From an uncultured Flavobacteriaceae bacterium (GTDB lineage: Bacteria; Bacteroidota; Bacteroidia; Flavobacteriales; Flavobacteriaceae), in the NCBI GenBank assembly GCA_947493175.1, contig CANLQD010000004.1:124001-188000 (forward strand): a DNA stretch of 64,000 nt. The letters are read 5' to 3'. Below the pieces are notes generated by a model, which saw only the letters and a list, made by a program, of their open reading frames with translations, was not told the DNA's origin and ran no database searches. Below, one piece after another: positions 16,688-23,735 of this stretch (its first letter is position 1; the number at the start of each line of letters is the position of its first letter). The position numbers and the translations under genes are program-made.

Positions 16688-17545
16688 CTTAATATATAAA
16701 ATCGAAAGCATGCTTATTTTAACAATTATGTTAATGTTTTTCATTCATATATGATTTTATATTAAATTTCTTCTTTCCCTCACATTGAATTCGTCTTGAG
16801 TTGTTGTTTGGAACCGAGAATGAAGACTTTTGTGCCCTAATGAAGTTATTTTTTGGTTGCATAGCCATGCTACGGAGGCGGAAAATGGTAAAATTAGGGT
16901 GCAAAATGCGAATTCGCAGGTAAAAGAACAACTCAAGATGAGTTCATTATAACCCCACTTCTTTAAAGTTTCGACAGGCTGAAATAGGATGTTAGAACAA
17001 AGTTGTTTCTTAAGTAATTTTTATGCCCTGAATCACTAGTCATTTGAGGTGGTGGCTAAAAGTTGTTATAGATTTCATTTCGTTCACAACAAAGATGGTA
17101 GGGTAGTACCCCCTCAAAATCTAAATATTAAGGGCAAAAAACTAAGAAAAAACATAAAAGGTAGTTTGCAAACGAGAAAAACAAAAACTGAGATTCTATA
17201 TAAAGTAAAATAAATCTCAGCAAAATTGAACAATCCGAGCTAGCCAAAATAGTACCCCTATCTAATAAATTTCACCCCTCGGAAAAGGTTTTTCCATTTG
17301 CCCCAATGATTTTTTACATCAAATTCAAGGCTTATAAGGCTAATAAAAGGAGATGAAGGCATAATAGTGAAAATGAGGGTGGCACGCATTAAATAGCCAT
17401 GATGCCAAGTATTATGGCATATGCAGGGGTTACATGATCGGGTTGGCGTGATAGTATTAATTGAACTGGAAAACGAAATTGATGGTGAAGGAGATTAAAC
17501 AACGCATTGCATATTGCTGCTATTTTTATTAACCAATGATTAGAA
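16688..17545. other. 858-bp gene-free stretch
   Basis: No supportable gene. It contains the fold-back repeat at 16787-16945 (separate entry), an 8-bp inverted repeat CTGAGATT/AATCTCAG at 17188-17220, and a small hairpin ATGCCA/TGGCAT at 17402-17420. Two stretches contain AGTACCCC. The rest is AT-rich and without recognisable structure. Confidence 0.5.
16787..16945. repeat. Imperfect fold-back inverted repeat, 159 bp
   Basis: The two ends are inverted copies of each other over about 23 bp with four mismatches (core TCTTGAGTTGTT at the left, AACAACTCAAGA at the right). About 40 bp in, TTTTGTGCCCTAAT on the left pairs with ATTAGGGTGCAAAA on the right, and the centre carries GCATAGCCATGC. A 66-codon minus-strand frame across it is judged an artefact of the repeat. 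It may be a decayed MITE or a structured RNA. Confidence 0.55.
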
Positions 17546-18301
17546 ATGAGCAATCCAACCAGCATTCAAGAAGTTCTTGATCAGCTAGATATCATAATTG
17601 AAAATTCCGTTACGGTTAATGACCGGTTAGGTTTATTTGCCTTTGTATACCGCAGAACGACCGCTGAAATATTGAAAGAAATACAGTTGAAAAGTTTTGA
17701 GGATAACGAGCGAATGGCACGTATGGATGTAATCTTTGCCAATCTCTATCTCGATGCCTACAACAAGTATCAAAATAATATGAGAATACCGAAATCTTGG
17801 GAGTTTGCCTTTGTCAATAAAAATAAACCATTAACGATTCTACAGCATATTATCATGGGAATGAATGCACACATCAACCTTGATCTGGCCGTGGCTACCA
17901 GTTCTGCGATGCATGGCAAGAAGTTGGTCGACATTGAAAACGATTTTAATAAAGTAAACGATATTCTTTTCAACATTGTCAATGAAATTCAAGACCGGCT
18001 TGGTCGCGTATCACGTCTGATGTTTCTATTAGACCTTATAGGAAAGAATTCAGATGAAAAAGCAATCGATTTTAGTATGCGCAAAGCTAGGGAGCAGGCA
18101 TGGAACAACGCAAACTTACTTTGGGCTTTGGGCGACAATCAAAAAGATGATGCCATTAAAGGAATAGATTTGATCGTAAGGAAGTTAAGCGAAAGAATTT
18201 CTTCCCCTAAATCCAGACTGCTGCGTTTTATTCTTAAAACGATTCGAAAATTTGAAGATCACGATGTAGCGACCATTATTTCAAAACTGAGAGAAGAATA
18301 A
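17546..18301 (+). CDS. DUF5995 family protein
   Basis: A 251-residue, largely helical cytoplasmic protein. Motifs LGLFAFVYRRTTAEI, FANLYLDAYNKYQN, SWEFAF, ILQHIIMGMNAHINLDLAVA and REQAWNNANLLWAL match the DUF5995 family; the HIIMGMNAHINLDLA stretch is its signature. The paired His residues could bind a metal, but this is not established. It begins a run of four plus-strand genes that includes two TIR-like proteins, after an 858-bp empty region. Function is unknown. Confidence 0.8.
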   Translation: MSNPTSIQEVLDQLDIIIENSVTVNDRLGLFAFVYRRTTAEILKEIQLKSFEDNERMARMDVIFANLYLDAYNKYQNNMRIPKSWEFAFVNKNKPLTILQHIIMGMNAHINLDLAVATSSAMHGKKLVDIENDFNKVNDILFNIVNEIQDRLGRVSRLMFLLDLIGKNSDEKAIDFSMRKAREQAWNNANLLWALGDNQKDDAIKGIDLIVRKLSERISSPKSRLLRFILKTIRKFEDHDVATIISKLREE

Positions 18302-18436
18302 AATGTGGACAATGATGAATTTGGTATAATTAAGCGGTCAAAAAACCATGGATTAGCAACTTTTTAAACAGCAAATACCAATGATTGGTTCCGGGCAAGT
18401 CATTAACCGATTGGCGTGCCTGATCAGATACATCCA

Positions 18437-19360
18437 ATGAGCGCAATATTTATTTCTTATAGAAGGGAAGATAATCCGGATGCGGCAGGTCGAATTTACG
18501 ATCGACTTAAGTCCCACTTTGGGGAAAGCAATGTCTTTTTCGATATTGACTCCATTCCACCAGGAGTAGATTTCCGAATCTATATCAGTAATTTTGTGTC
18601 GAAATGCGATGCTCTAGTTGTAATAATTGGCGAAAAATGGCTAGCAACAGGTACGAATGGAAAATCACGGCTCGAAGATACTTCTGATTTTGTTCGGATA
18701 GAAATAGAGACCGCTCTAAATCGGAATATACCCGTTATTCCTGTGCCGGTGCGGAATGCCAAGCTGCCATCAGAAAATGAACTGCCGGATACCTTAATTG
18801 ATTTTTGTTATCGAAATGCCTTTGAAGTAAGATCAGGAACTTCTTTTGAAGGACACATTCAGCGACTAATTAGAGGTATCGAAGCTTCCATAGGACGAAA
18901 AAAAAGAATATTATGGAAGGCAATTGTAGTGTTTTTTCTAGTTTTTGTAAGTACCGCTTCCATTTGGATATTAAGTAATAATAGCAGTAATGACGGGAGT
19001 AATACAGAACCTCTTAAGAAAATAAAAATTCGTGTATCTCAGGCGGCACCTGATGTAGCGAAAGGAGAAAGGGCATCTATATATATTAAAGCAACGGACG
19101 CTAATAGAAAAGTAATAGAAGATGCGACGGTAATTATATCAGCTGGCGGAGGGAAGTTTTTGAAGGATGAAAACACAAAATATGACCCCCAATCAAGGCA
19201 ACATGGCCCTTATTCGATTGCTGGGAAAACAAATAATGCCGGTGTTTTTACAGCCTGGTGGGTGTGCAATCCCTGTGCAAAATCATATGGTATGAGCTTT
19301 ACGATATCCAAAGATGGATACGAAGACAAAACAGGTGAATTGGCTGTAAGAATCCGTTGA
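18437..19360 (+). CDS. Membrane-anchored TIR-domain protein with Ig-like C-terminus
   Basis: The start at 18437 (MSAIFISYRREDNPDAAGRIYD) fits the TIR_2 family start better than the upstream ATT/TTG region; the product is 307 residues. The N-terminal TIR domain (about 1-135) has the box-1 motif IFISYRRED, VFFDIDSIPPG and DFVRIEIETAL, in which E89 sits where NADase TIRs have their catalytic Glu. One transmembrane helix follows (about 155-178, IVVFFLVFVSTASIWIL), then an invasin-type Ig-like domain (about 190-300, IRVSQAAPDVAKGERASIYI) predicted on the periplasmic side. The architecture suggests an outside signal linked to a cytoplasmic NAD-consuming domain, but that is inference. Confidence 0.82.
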   Translation: MSAIFISYRREDNPDAAGRIYDRLKSHFGESNVFFDIDSIPPGVDFRIYISNFVSKCDALVVIIGEKWLATGTNGKSRLEDTSDFVRIEIETALNRNIPVIPVPVRNAKLPSENELPDTLIDFCYRNAFEVRSGTSFEGHIQRLIRGIEASIGRKKRILWKAIVVFFLVFVSTASIWILSNNSSNDGSNTEPLKKIKIRVSQAAPDVAKGERASIYIKATDANRKVIEDATVIISAGGGKFLKDENTKYDPQSRQHGPYSIAGKTNNAGVFTAWWVCNPCAKSYGMSFTISKDGYEDKTGELAVRIR

Positions 19361-19442
19361 TATTAATTTCACTTTAAGAAACTATGAGATTCCATTGGAC
19401 TTTGAACATAGAAGTGATTAAGGGTTTAAATGAAGGATCAAA

Positions 19443-19799
19443 ATGCTGAAAGACATCAATCCAAAATTGCCAATGCGCAATAAGACAACAACCAAGGACT
19501 TTTATTTGAATAGGTTAAAGTTCCAAGAATTTGGAAGTACGGACTATGATGGTTACCTAATGCTTGAAAAGGACAATATCCAGATTCACTTTTTTGAGTT
19601 CAAAGCACTTGATCCTAAGGAAAACTATGGACAAGTTTATATAAGGGTTGATGGTATTGAAAAGTTTCACCAGTTATTGGTAGACAATGGAACAAGTATC
19701 CATCCAAATGGAGGTTTGCAAATAAAACCTTGGGGACAAAAGGAGTTTTCCATTCTTGACCCGGACAATAATTTGTTAACTTTTGGAGAGCCTATTTGA
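19443..19799 (+). CDS. VOC-superfamily protein (bleomycin-resistance-like)
   Basis: A 118-residue cytoplasmic protein with the vicinal oxygen chelate fold: LPMRNKTTTKDFYLNRLKF at the start, YLMLEKDNIQIHFFEF, GQVYIRVDGIEKFHQLL and the closing KEFSILDPDNNLLTFGEP. It closely resembles bleomycin-binding/glyoxalase-like proteins, which bind and sequester the drug rather than degrade it. The His in IHFFEF and the Glu in KEFSILDPD or GEP are at the usual ligand places. It sits between the TIR protein and the TIR/HET-like protein. Real substrate unknown. Confidence 0.85.
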   Translation: MLKDINPKLPMRNKTTTKDFYLNRLKFQEFGSTDYDGYLMLEKDNIQIHFFEFKALDPKENYGQVYIRVDGIEKFHQLLVDNGTSIHPNGGLQIKPWGQKEFSILDPDNNLLTFGEPI

Positions 19800-19826
19800 G
19801 ATAGGTTGTTAAAATGCAGATAAAGG

Positions 19827-20606
19827 ATGAATACGGACAGAAGAATGTGGTCCGTGACGGCAAAGGGACTTTCGCAATGTGTTGGCGAACTGCTTCGAGC
19901 GGGCTTTGGGTCGTCGTCGGTCAGAGAGCTACAAATGAAATTGAAAGAGAAAGGAGTTTATCCTGCGCGTGATTTGGCACCCCTATGTTCACCAGAACCT
20001 CCCGACGTTTTTTTTACCTATGATTCAAGGCAGAACTTTGTCGATATTCAGCAAATTGCTTGGCAAGCCTTTGATTTTGCAGCTGAAGAGCTACGGAAAT
20101 GTAGACCTAATCTGAGGAATGCAGATTTAGAGCCTTTGATATCCGATGGAATTCGACTATGGGTAGACTTTCTATTTATCGATCAAAGTGCGCGTGACAT
20201 TCCCGAGGAACTTACTGCACTTCCCCAATTACTGAATAACGTGGATGTTCATTACGTGTTGGGCTCAACACCCTTAGAGCGCGCTTGGTGCTGCTACGAA
20301 ATAGCACTATTTAATAGCGCTTGTGTATTGAATGATGGTGAAAAGCTTAGGAGCTTCATCGCCCCGTCACGTACCATTTACCATGGTTGGGAGGTTGTGG
20401 CTACTACGGAGGTTGAGGATAAACGCTTTATAGAAAATGAAATAAGGAACACTTTCCCAAATGGATTCGAAGGTTTTACCTCCGTAATGAATCAAGCCAA
20501 TGCATTAGCCGTTTTGGCCTTGACCGAAGAATCTGTTCATTATACGCCAGATTCAATGGCCAATTTGAGAAAGTCAGTGCAAGATTGGTTTGATAGGATT
20601 ATCTGA
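19827..20606 (+). CDS. Uncharacterised protein with TIR/HET-like motifs
   Basis: A 259-residue cytoplasmic protein with no signal or membrane segment. It is not a standard family that I can name. Three motifs are spaced as in HET and divergent TIR domains: DVFFTYDSR at 60-68 (strand A with the S/T-Y-x-R/W end), IRLWVDFLFIDQS at 109-121 (compare the HET motif LWIDALCIDQ), and ERAWCCYEIAL at 151-161 (compare R-x-W-x-x-x-E of HET and plant-like TIRs). The remaining C-terminus (170-259) is mixed and ends helical. It lies close behind a TIR-domain gene. A nucleotide-cleaving or cell-death effector role is possible but unproven. The start could also be the Met at residue 7. Confidence 0.6.
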   Translation: MNTDRRMWSVTAKGLSQCVGELLRAGFGSSSVRELQMKLKEKGVYPARDLAPLCSPEPPDVFFTYDSRQNFVDIQQIAWQAFDFAAEELRKCRPNLRNADLEPLISDGIRLWVDFLFIDQSARDIPEELTALPQLLNNVDVHYVLGSTPLERAWCCYEIALFNSACVLNDGEKLRSFIAPSRTIYHGWEVVATTEVEDKRFIENEIRNTFPNGFEGFTSVMNQANALAVLALTEESVHYTPDSMANLRKSVQDWFDRII

Positions 20607-20813
20607 AAACAGCGATTAATTACATAATTGCAACATCACCTGCAGATATAACAATAAAAAAATTTAAATGGACGATATATTTTAGTACTATCTTGAACAA
20701 TCGAATTTGAGAATTTGGATTACAAAAGCTTTGTTCATTTCCCCGGAAAAGAATCTGTAGATGTGCAAGGTGCTTTACACCTAATTGTATATCTGTTTTA
20801 TGTGGGGGATCGT

Positions 20814-21224
20814 TTATTCCCTTATTACAGTGTAGAGTGAAGGATTGGCTTTGAGTCCTTCAGGAGGTGCAATACCTAACTCCTTTGCCATTTTCTTACT
20901 TGCTTCCGAAAAGGCTTCAGGACTTACCCATACTGCTACGTTTATTAGCGCAAATTTGGCATCGTCTTTTATTGTTTCATGCAATTCAGTTGAAATGTAA
21001 CCAGGCTGTTTTTTAAGAAAGTCTCTACAAGCCTCCCAATAGCTCACAGATTCATCCAATTTTCCCTCTGGGACTTCGAATGGGTTTATAAGAATAATAT
21101 GATCGGTCTTATCCATTTTCGCAGTCGATTTGCTCTTCTGTGCTGCTTCATTTTTACAGGAACCTACGACAATGAGCAAGAGTATAATAAAAGCTATTCT
21201 TGAAATTTTTATGGCTGCATTCAT
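20814..21224 (-). CDS. Lipoprotein with antibiotic-biosynthesis-monooxygenase-like domain
   Basis: A 136-residue protein with a lipoprotein signal (IAFIILLLIVVGSCKNEA). The mature part has the ferredoxin-like pattern of ABM domains: DHIILINPFEVPEGKLDESVSYWEACRDFLKKQPGYISTELHE, then FALINVAVWVSPEAFSEA. Members of this fold act as small monooxygenases or quinol-related enzymes; as a periplasmic lipoprotein it may bind a quinone or phenolic compound. It is the last gene of a minus-strand operon with cytochrome b561 (12-bp gap) and a two-repeat lipoprotein, under a MarR regulator. Confidence 0.7.
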   Translation of the reverse strand: MNAAIKISRIAFIILLLIVVGSCKNEAAQKSKSTAKMDKTDHIILINPFEVPEGKLDESVSYWEACRDFLKKQPGYISTELHETIKDDAKFALINVAVWVSPEAFSEASKKMAKELGIAPPEGLKANPSLYTVIRE

Positions 21225-21236
21225 GATTTAATTTCT

Positions 21237-21767
21237 TTAGAAGATTCTTTTTAAAGTATTTTCTTTTGTTAATAGGTAATGCTTTATCACCCCAAAAACA
21301 TGTAGAACCAACAATACCATCATGATAGTGGCCAATAATCCATGGGCCTTAAGCGGAATGAGGTCTTCTTTGGATACAATTAAATCAAAGTTTCCAGATT
21401 TTAGGGCATCGATATAACCCCCAAGAAACATCACTGCGAATCCTGCAAGGGAAATTCCAATCAATAAAAAATAAAATATGTTATGAATCCAGACAGCTAG
21501 TTTATCGTTGAATTTAGAGCCAGTTTTTAGGTCATCAGGGCGTTTAGATTTAAAAAAGAAATAGCTTCGTAAAAGTGTAAGAAAAAAAACGGTAACCCCG
21601 AGGATAGCATGAATCTTCAACAACCCCATTTTCTCTGAAGGCTCAAGTCCTGACAAGTATTTTCCCAAGGGGAACAAAGCAATTATAAGTAGTGCCGTTA
21701 TCCAATGAATGGCAATGGTTCCCTTGCCATACTTTTGATTCAGATTATTCTGGATTTTTCCTTTCAT
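21237..21767 (-). CDS. Cytochrome b561 family protein
   Basis: The frame is open from 21941 but the family start is MKGKIQNNLNQKYGKGTIAIHW at 21767, only 4 bp after the upstream stop; this gives 176 residues. Four membrane helices carry His residues at the usual haem-ligand places (TIAIHWITAL, LLKIHAILGV, VWIHNIFYF, LKAHGLLAT, VLHVFGVIKH). The family moves electrons between the quinone pool and periplasmic acceptors and can scavenge superoxide. With its neighbours it suggests a small membrane redox module. Confidence 0.88.
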   Translation of the reverse strand: MKGKIQNNLNQKYGKGTIAIHWITALLIIALFPLGKYLSGLEPSEKMGLLKIHAILGVTVFFLTLLRSYFFFKSKRPDDLKTGSKFNDKLAVWIHNIFYFLLIGISLAGFAVMFLGGYIDALKSGNFDLIVSKEDLIPLKAHGLLATIMMVLLVLHVFGVIKHYLLTKENTLKRIF

Positions 21768-21771
21768 ATGT

Positions 21772-22557
21772 TTATTCCAAATCCTGATTGAACTCTTCAT
21801 AATTACCCAACCAAAAAACCCCGACCGAGTATAGTTCAAAAGAGGCGATGTGTTTCTTGGCGAAGGGTAAGTTCTCACATAGTTCCTGTGCTTCTTTTTC
21901 CGTGTTCGCATTGATGAAAAACACAAAATCAGTCTTATCATTGGCCTTTTGAGTGCCCTCTATGTCAAAATAGATATTTTCAATGCTTCCAGCATTCCAT
22001 AGATTCAGAATGGCATCTGCTTGTGACTTAGTTAAACTATCCGTAGTATTTTCCCAATTATCGGATGTCCAGATGGCGGCATACGAGCTGGTTATTCCTT
22101 TTTCTCGAATTTTATCATGATCACGCCCCATCCATTTAAGTCCGACAGGATATATTTTATAAGAAGCTATTCCTTTTTTTACTAGAGTTAGCTTATTCAG
22201 AATAGTTGAAGCTTCTCTCTCTGATTTTGCTTTTAAAAAGAAAAAGACGTTCGGAAAGTATTCAAATTTGTCGATTGTTGCGTTGGAATTATAGTAAGCG
22301 TCCTCAACAATATCCTCTTTCCAAAGTCGGTTTACTTCGTCTGCTATAACGACAAGGTTCTCCTCAACAAGTTCTCTATTATCGGTTGTCCATTTCCATG
22401 CAATGGCGTAATTCTGTCTCCCGATTTTCAAATCAGCTGATTCCATCTCCTGCGGTTCTTCAACTTCATCTGATTTTAAAGTCTCCTTGGCTTTCTCTTT
22501 GCATGAAAACAGTATTGCAGTGGTGAATATTAGTGTAATGGCTTTTTTCAAAAACAT
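21772..22557 (-). CDS. Lipoprotein with two tandem ferredoxin-like repeats
   Basis: A 261-residue protein starting with a lipoprotein signal (LIFTTAILFSCKEK). Residues about 50-150 and 159-253 are diverged copies of one unit: each has an opening AIAWKWT or AAIWTSD strand, a helix with a conserved LW (EVNRLWKED, ILNLWNAGS), a strand with FF/F (NVFFFLKAK, DFVFFINAN), a helix and a closing strand GIASYKIYPVGLKWMG or HIASFELYSVGVFWLG. The unit recalls muconolactone-isomerase or YCII-like dimeric alpha+beta barrels, so the tandem may fold as an internal dimer. It is the first gene after marR, in one operon with cytochrome b561. Confidence 0.65.
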   Translation of the reverse strand: MFLKKAITLIFTTAILFSCKEKAKETLKSDEVEEPQEMESADLKIGRQNYAIAWKWTTDNRELVEENLVVIADEVNRLWKEDIVEDAYYNSNATIDKFEYFPNVFFFLKAKSEREASTILNKLTLVKKGIASYKIYPVGLKWMGRDHDKIREKGITSSYAAIWTSDNWENTTDSLTKSQADAILNLWNAGSIENIYFDIEGTQKANDKTDFVFFINANTEKEAQELCENLPFAKKHIASFELYSVGVFWLGNYEEFNQDLE

Positions 22558-22631
22558 AACTGCTATAATTATTGGTTAGTAGCCTTAAAAAACGATATAA
22601 ATTGCTATAACAATTATAGTTATAAACAATG

Positions 22632-22645
22632 TTTGTCATAACAAA
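22632..22645. promoter_or_regulatory. Candidate MarR operator before the redox operon
   Basis: TTTGTCATAACAAA is an inverted repeat (TTTGT/ACAAA) between marR and the operon it precedes. A related site lies before marR itself. Confidence 0.45.
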
Positions 22646-22662
22646 TATATAAGAAAAAATTG

Positions 22663-23094
22663 TTACCCCAAGTTTTCTAGCATTTTTTTGGCGGCAGTAT
22701 TAAAGGTTTGAATATCCTTGGGGTCAATACCATGTGTTGCCTTTTTCAAGATCTCTTTTGCCAAGGGTTCTATTTGATCGCGAACTTTTTTGCCTTCTTT
22801 AGTGATATGAATTTTCCATACCCTTCGGTCGTTAGTATCCATTTGACGTTTTATCAATTCTTTTTTCTCCAATTTGTCTAACATTCGTGTAATATTGGCA
22901 TTGTCCTTAAACGTACGTTTTGCAACCTCTTTCTGTGATAATCCTGAATTTTCACTCAACCTGTTCAGAATGGCCCATTGTTCAGGAGTAACATTTATTT
23001 TGTTTTTGCTCAAAGCAGCTGTCATTTGCCTCTTTAAAAGAAGTGCGGTCATATTGATGAGATATCCGGCCGATTGATCTAAAAAAGATTCCAT
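22663..23094 (-). CDS. MarR-family transcriptional regulator
   Basis: A 143-residue cytoplasmic DNA-binding protein with the winged helix-turn-helix of the MarR family: NVTPEQWAILNRLSENSGLSQKEVAKRTF, NANITRMLDKLEKKELIKR, then the wing with the conserved Asp-Arg pair in MDTNDRRVWKIHIT. MarR proteins usually repress until a phenolic compound or oxidant releases them. It lies 105 bp upstream of, and on the same strand as, the lipoprotein/b561/ABM operon. Similar inverted repeats (TTTGT...ACAAA) before marR and before the operon suggest autorepression and operon repression. Confidence 0.9.
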   Translation of the reverse strand: MESFLDQSAGYLINMTALLLKRQMTAALSKNKINVTPEQWAILNRLSENSGLSQKEVAKRTFKDNANITRMLDKLEKKELIKRQMDTNDRRVWKIHITKEGKKVRDQIEPLAKEILKKATHGIDPKDIQTFNTAAKKMLENLG

Positions 23095-23097
23095 TTA

Positions 23098-23126
23098 TTT
23101 GTCATGTTATTAATTCACATAACAAA
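23098..23126. promoter_or_regulatory. Candidate MarR autoregulatory operator
   Basis: TTTGTCATGT (23098-23107) and ACATAACAAA (23117-23126) are inverted half sites with one mismatch and a 9-bp spacer, directly upstream of marR and related to the site at 22632-22645. Confidence 0.45.
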
Positions 23127-23519
23127 TGTATGTTATTCTAGACACAAACCGTATTTCAAACGCTATAGTCTCAAAATCAAATTCCCAATTGTCCTATTCC
23201 ACCCCAATTTGAAGTGTATAAGATTAATCTCCATGTTATTAAATTTTGAAATTAAAAAAATCAAGTTTTCAAATGAGTGACCTCCTCCCATATTTAGGTG
23301 CCGGTCATAACTAGAGAATCCGGGCCAGTGAAATGTACGCTAGTTCCTCTGCTATGGAGAATGGAATTGCATCTGTAAAATCCAATGCTCCTAATGCTAG
23401 TGTTGAGGATAATTCTTAATTGCTTGGGTAACTTATTTTAAACGAATTTAGCTTTATTGGAAAGCATTACATTTTATCCTTAAAATTGTTCGAAGTTGGA
23501 TAAAAAATGTTCTAGAAAT
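23127..23519. other. Gene-free region upstream of marR
   Basis: Apart from the DUF1508 remnant at 23315-23419 nothing is recognised. Confidence 0.4.
23315..23419 (+). pseudogene. C-terminal remnant of a DUF1508 (YegP-like) protein
   Basis: After an in-frame TAG at 23312-23314 the frame reads RIRASEMYASSSAMENGIAS then VKSNAPNASVED and ends at TAA 23417-23419. The pattern SE(M/L)Y...S...ENGIASVxxNAP is the C-terminal half of the DUF1508 domain of YegP. The N-terminal half is not found upstream, and a stop interrupts the conserved Asn-Gly position. This is a decayed fragment near a tRNA gene. Confidence 0.6.
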
Positions 23520-23556
23520 GAAAAAACCCAGTTAAAATAGTATTTAACCGGGTTTA
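23520..23556 (-). terminator. Terminator after tRNA-Asn
   Basis: On the minus strand AACCCGGTTAAA and TTTAACTGGGTT form a long stem around a 6-nt loop, followed by a T run at 23521-23526, just past the tRNA 3' end. Confidence 0.75.
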
Positions 23557-23560
23557 AATG

Positions 23561-23634
23561 CTCCCCCTCTTGGGCTCGAACCAAGGACCCTCTGATTAAC
23601 AGTCAGATGCTCTAACCAACTGAGCTAAGGAGGA
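23561..23634 (-). tRNA. tRNA-Asn (anticodon GUU)
   Basis: The minus strand folds as a cloverleaf: acceptor TCCTCCT paired with AGGGGGA (one G-U), D arm TTAGCTCAGTTGGTTAGAGC, anticodon arm with loop CTGTTAA giving GUU (Asn), and T arm CTTGG-TTCGAGC-CCAAG. The discriminator base is G. The length is 74 nt and CCA is not encoded. Confidence 0.95.
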
Positions 23635-23640
23635 AAATAA

Positions 23641-23664
23641 CCTGCTAAATAACGATTTAGCGGG
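23641..23664 (-). terminator. Hairpin between rseP and tRNA-Asn
   Basis: CCTGCTAAAT and ATTTAGCGGG form a 10-bp stem (one G-U pair) with a 4-nt AACG loop. It lies after the rseP stop and 7 bp before the tRNA 5' end. On the minus strand it is followed by TTATTTT, so it may end the rseP transcript. Confidence 0.5.
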
Positions 23665-23735
23665 TGCAAATATAATCGTTTTTTCAATTACCCCAAACAA
23701 ATTGGAAGGAATTAAATAACACTTAAAACCCGTTG

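Noticed and set aside
16731-16931. 66-codon minus-strand frame
   Set aside because: It lies across the fold-back repeat, has no start signal or recognisable domain, and is best explained by the repeat.
18437-20606. Thoeris-type defence system
   Set aside because: TIR-like genes are present, but no ThsA-type NAD-sensing effector (SIR2/SLOG) is encoded nearby, so the name is not supported.
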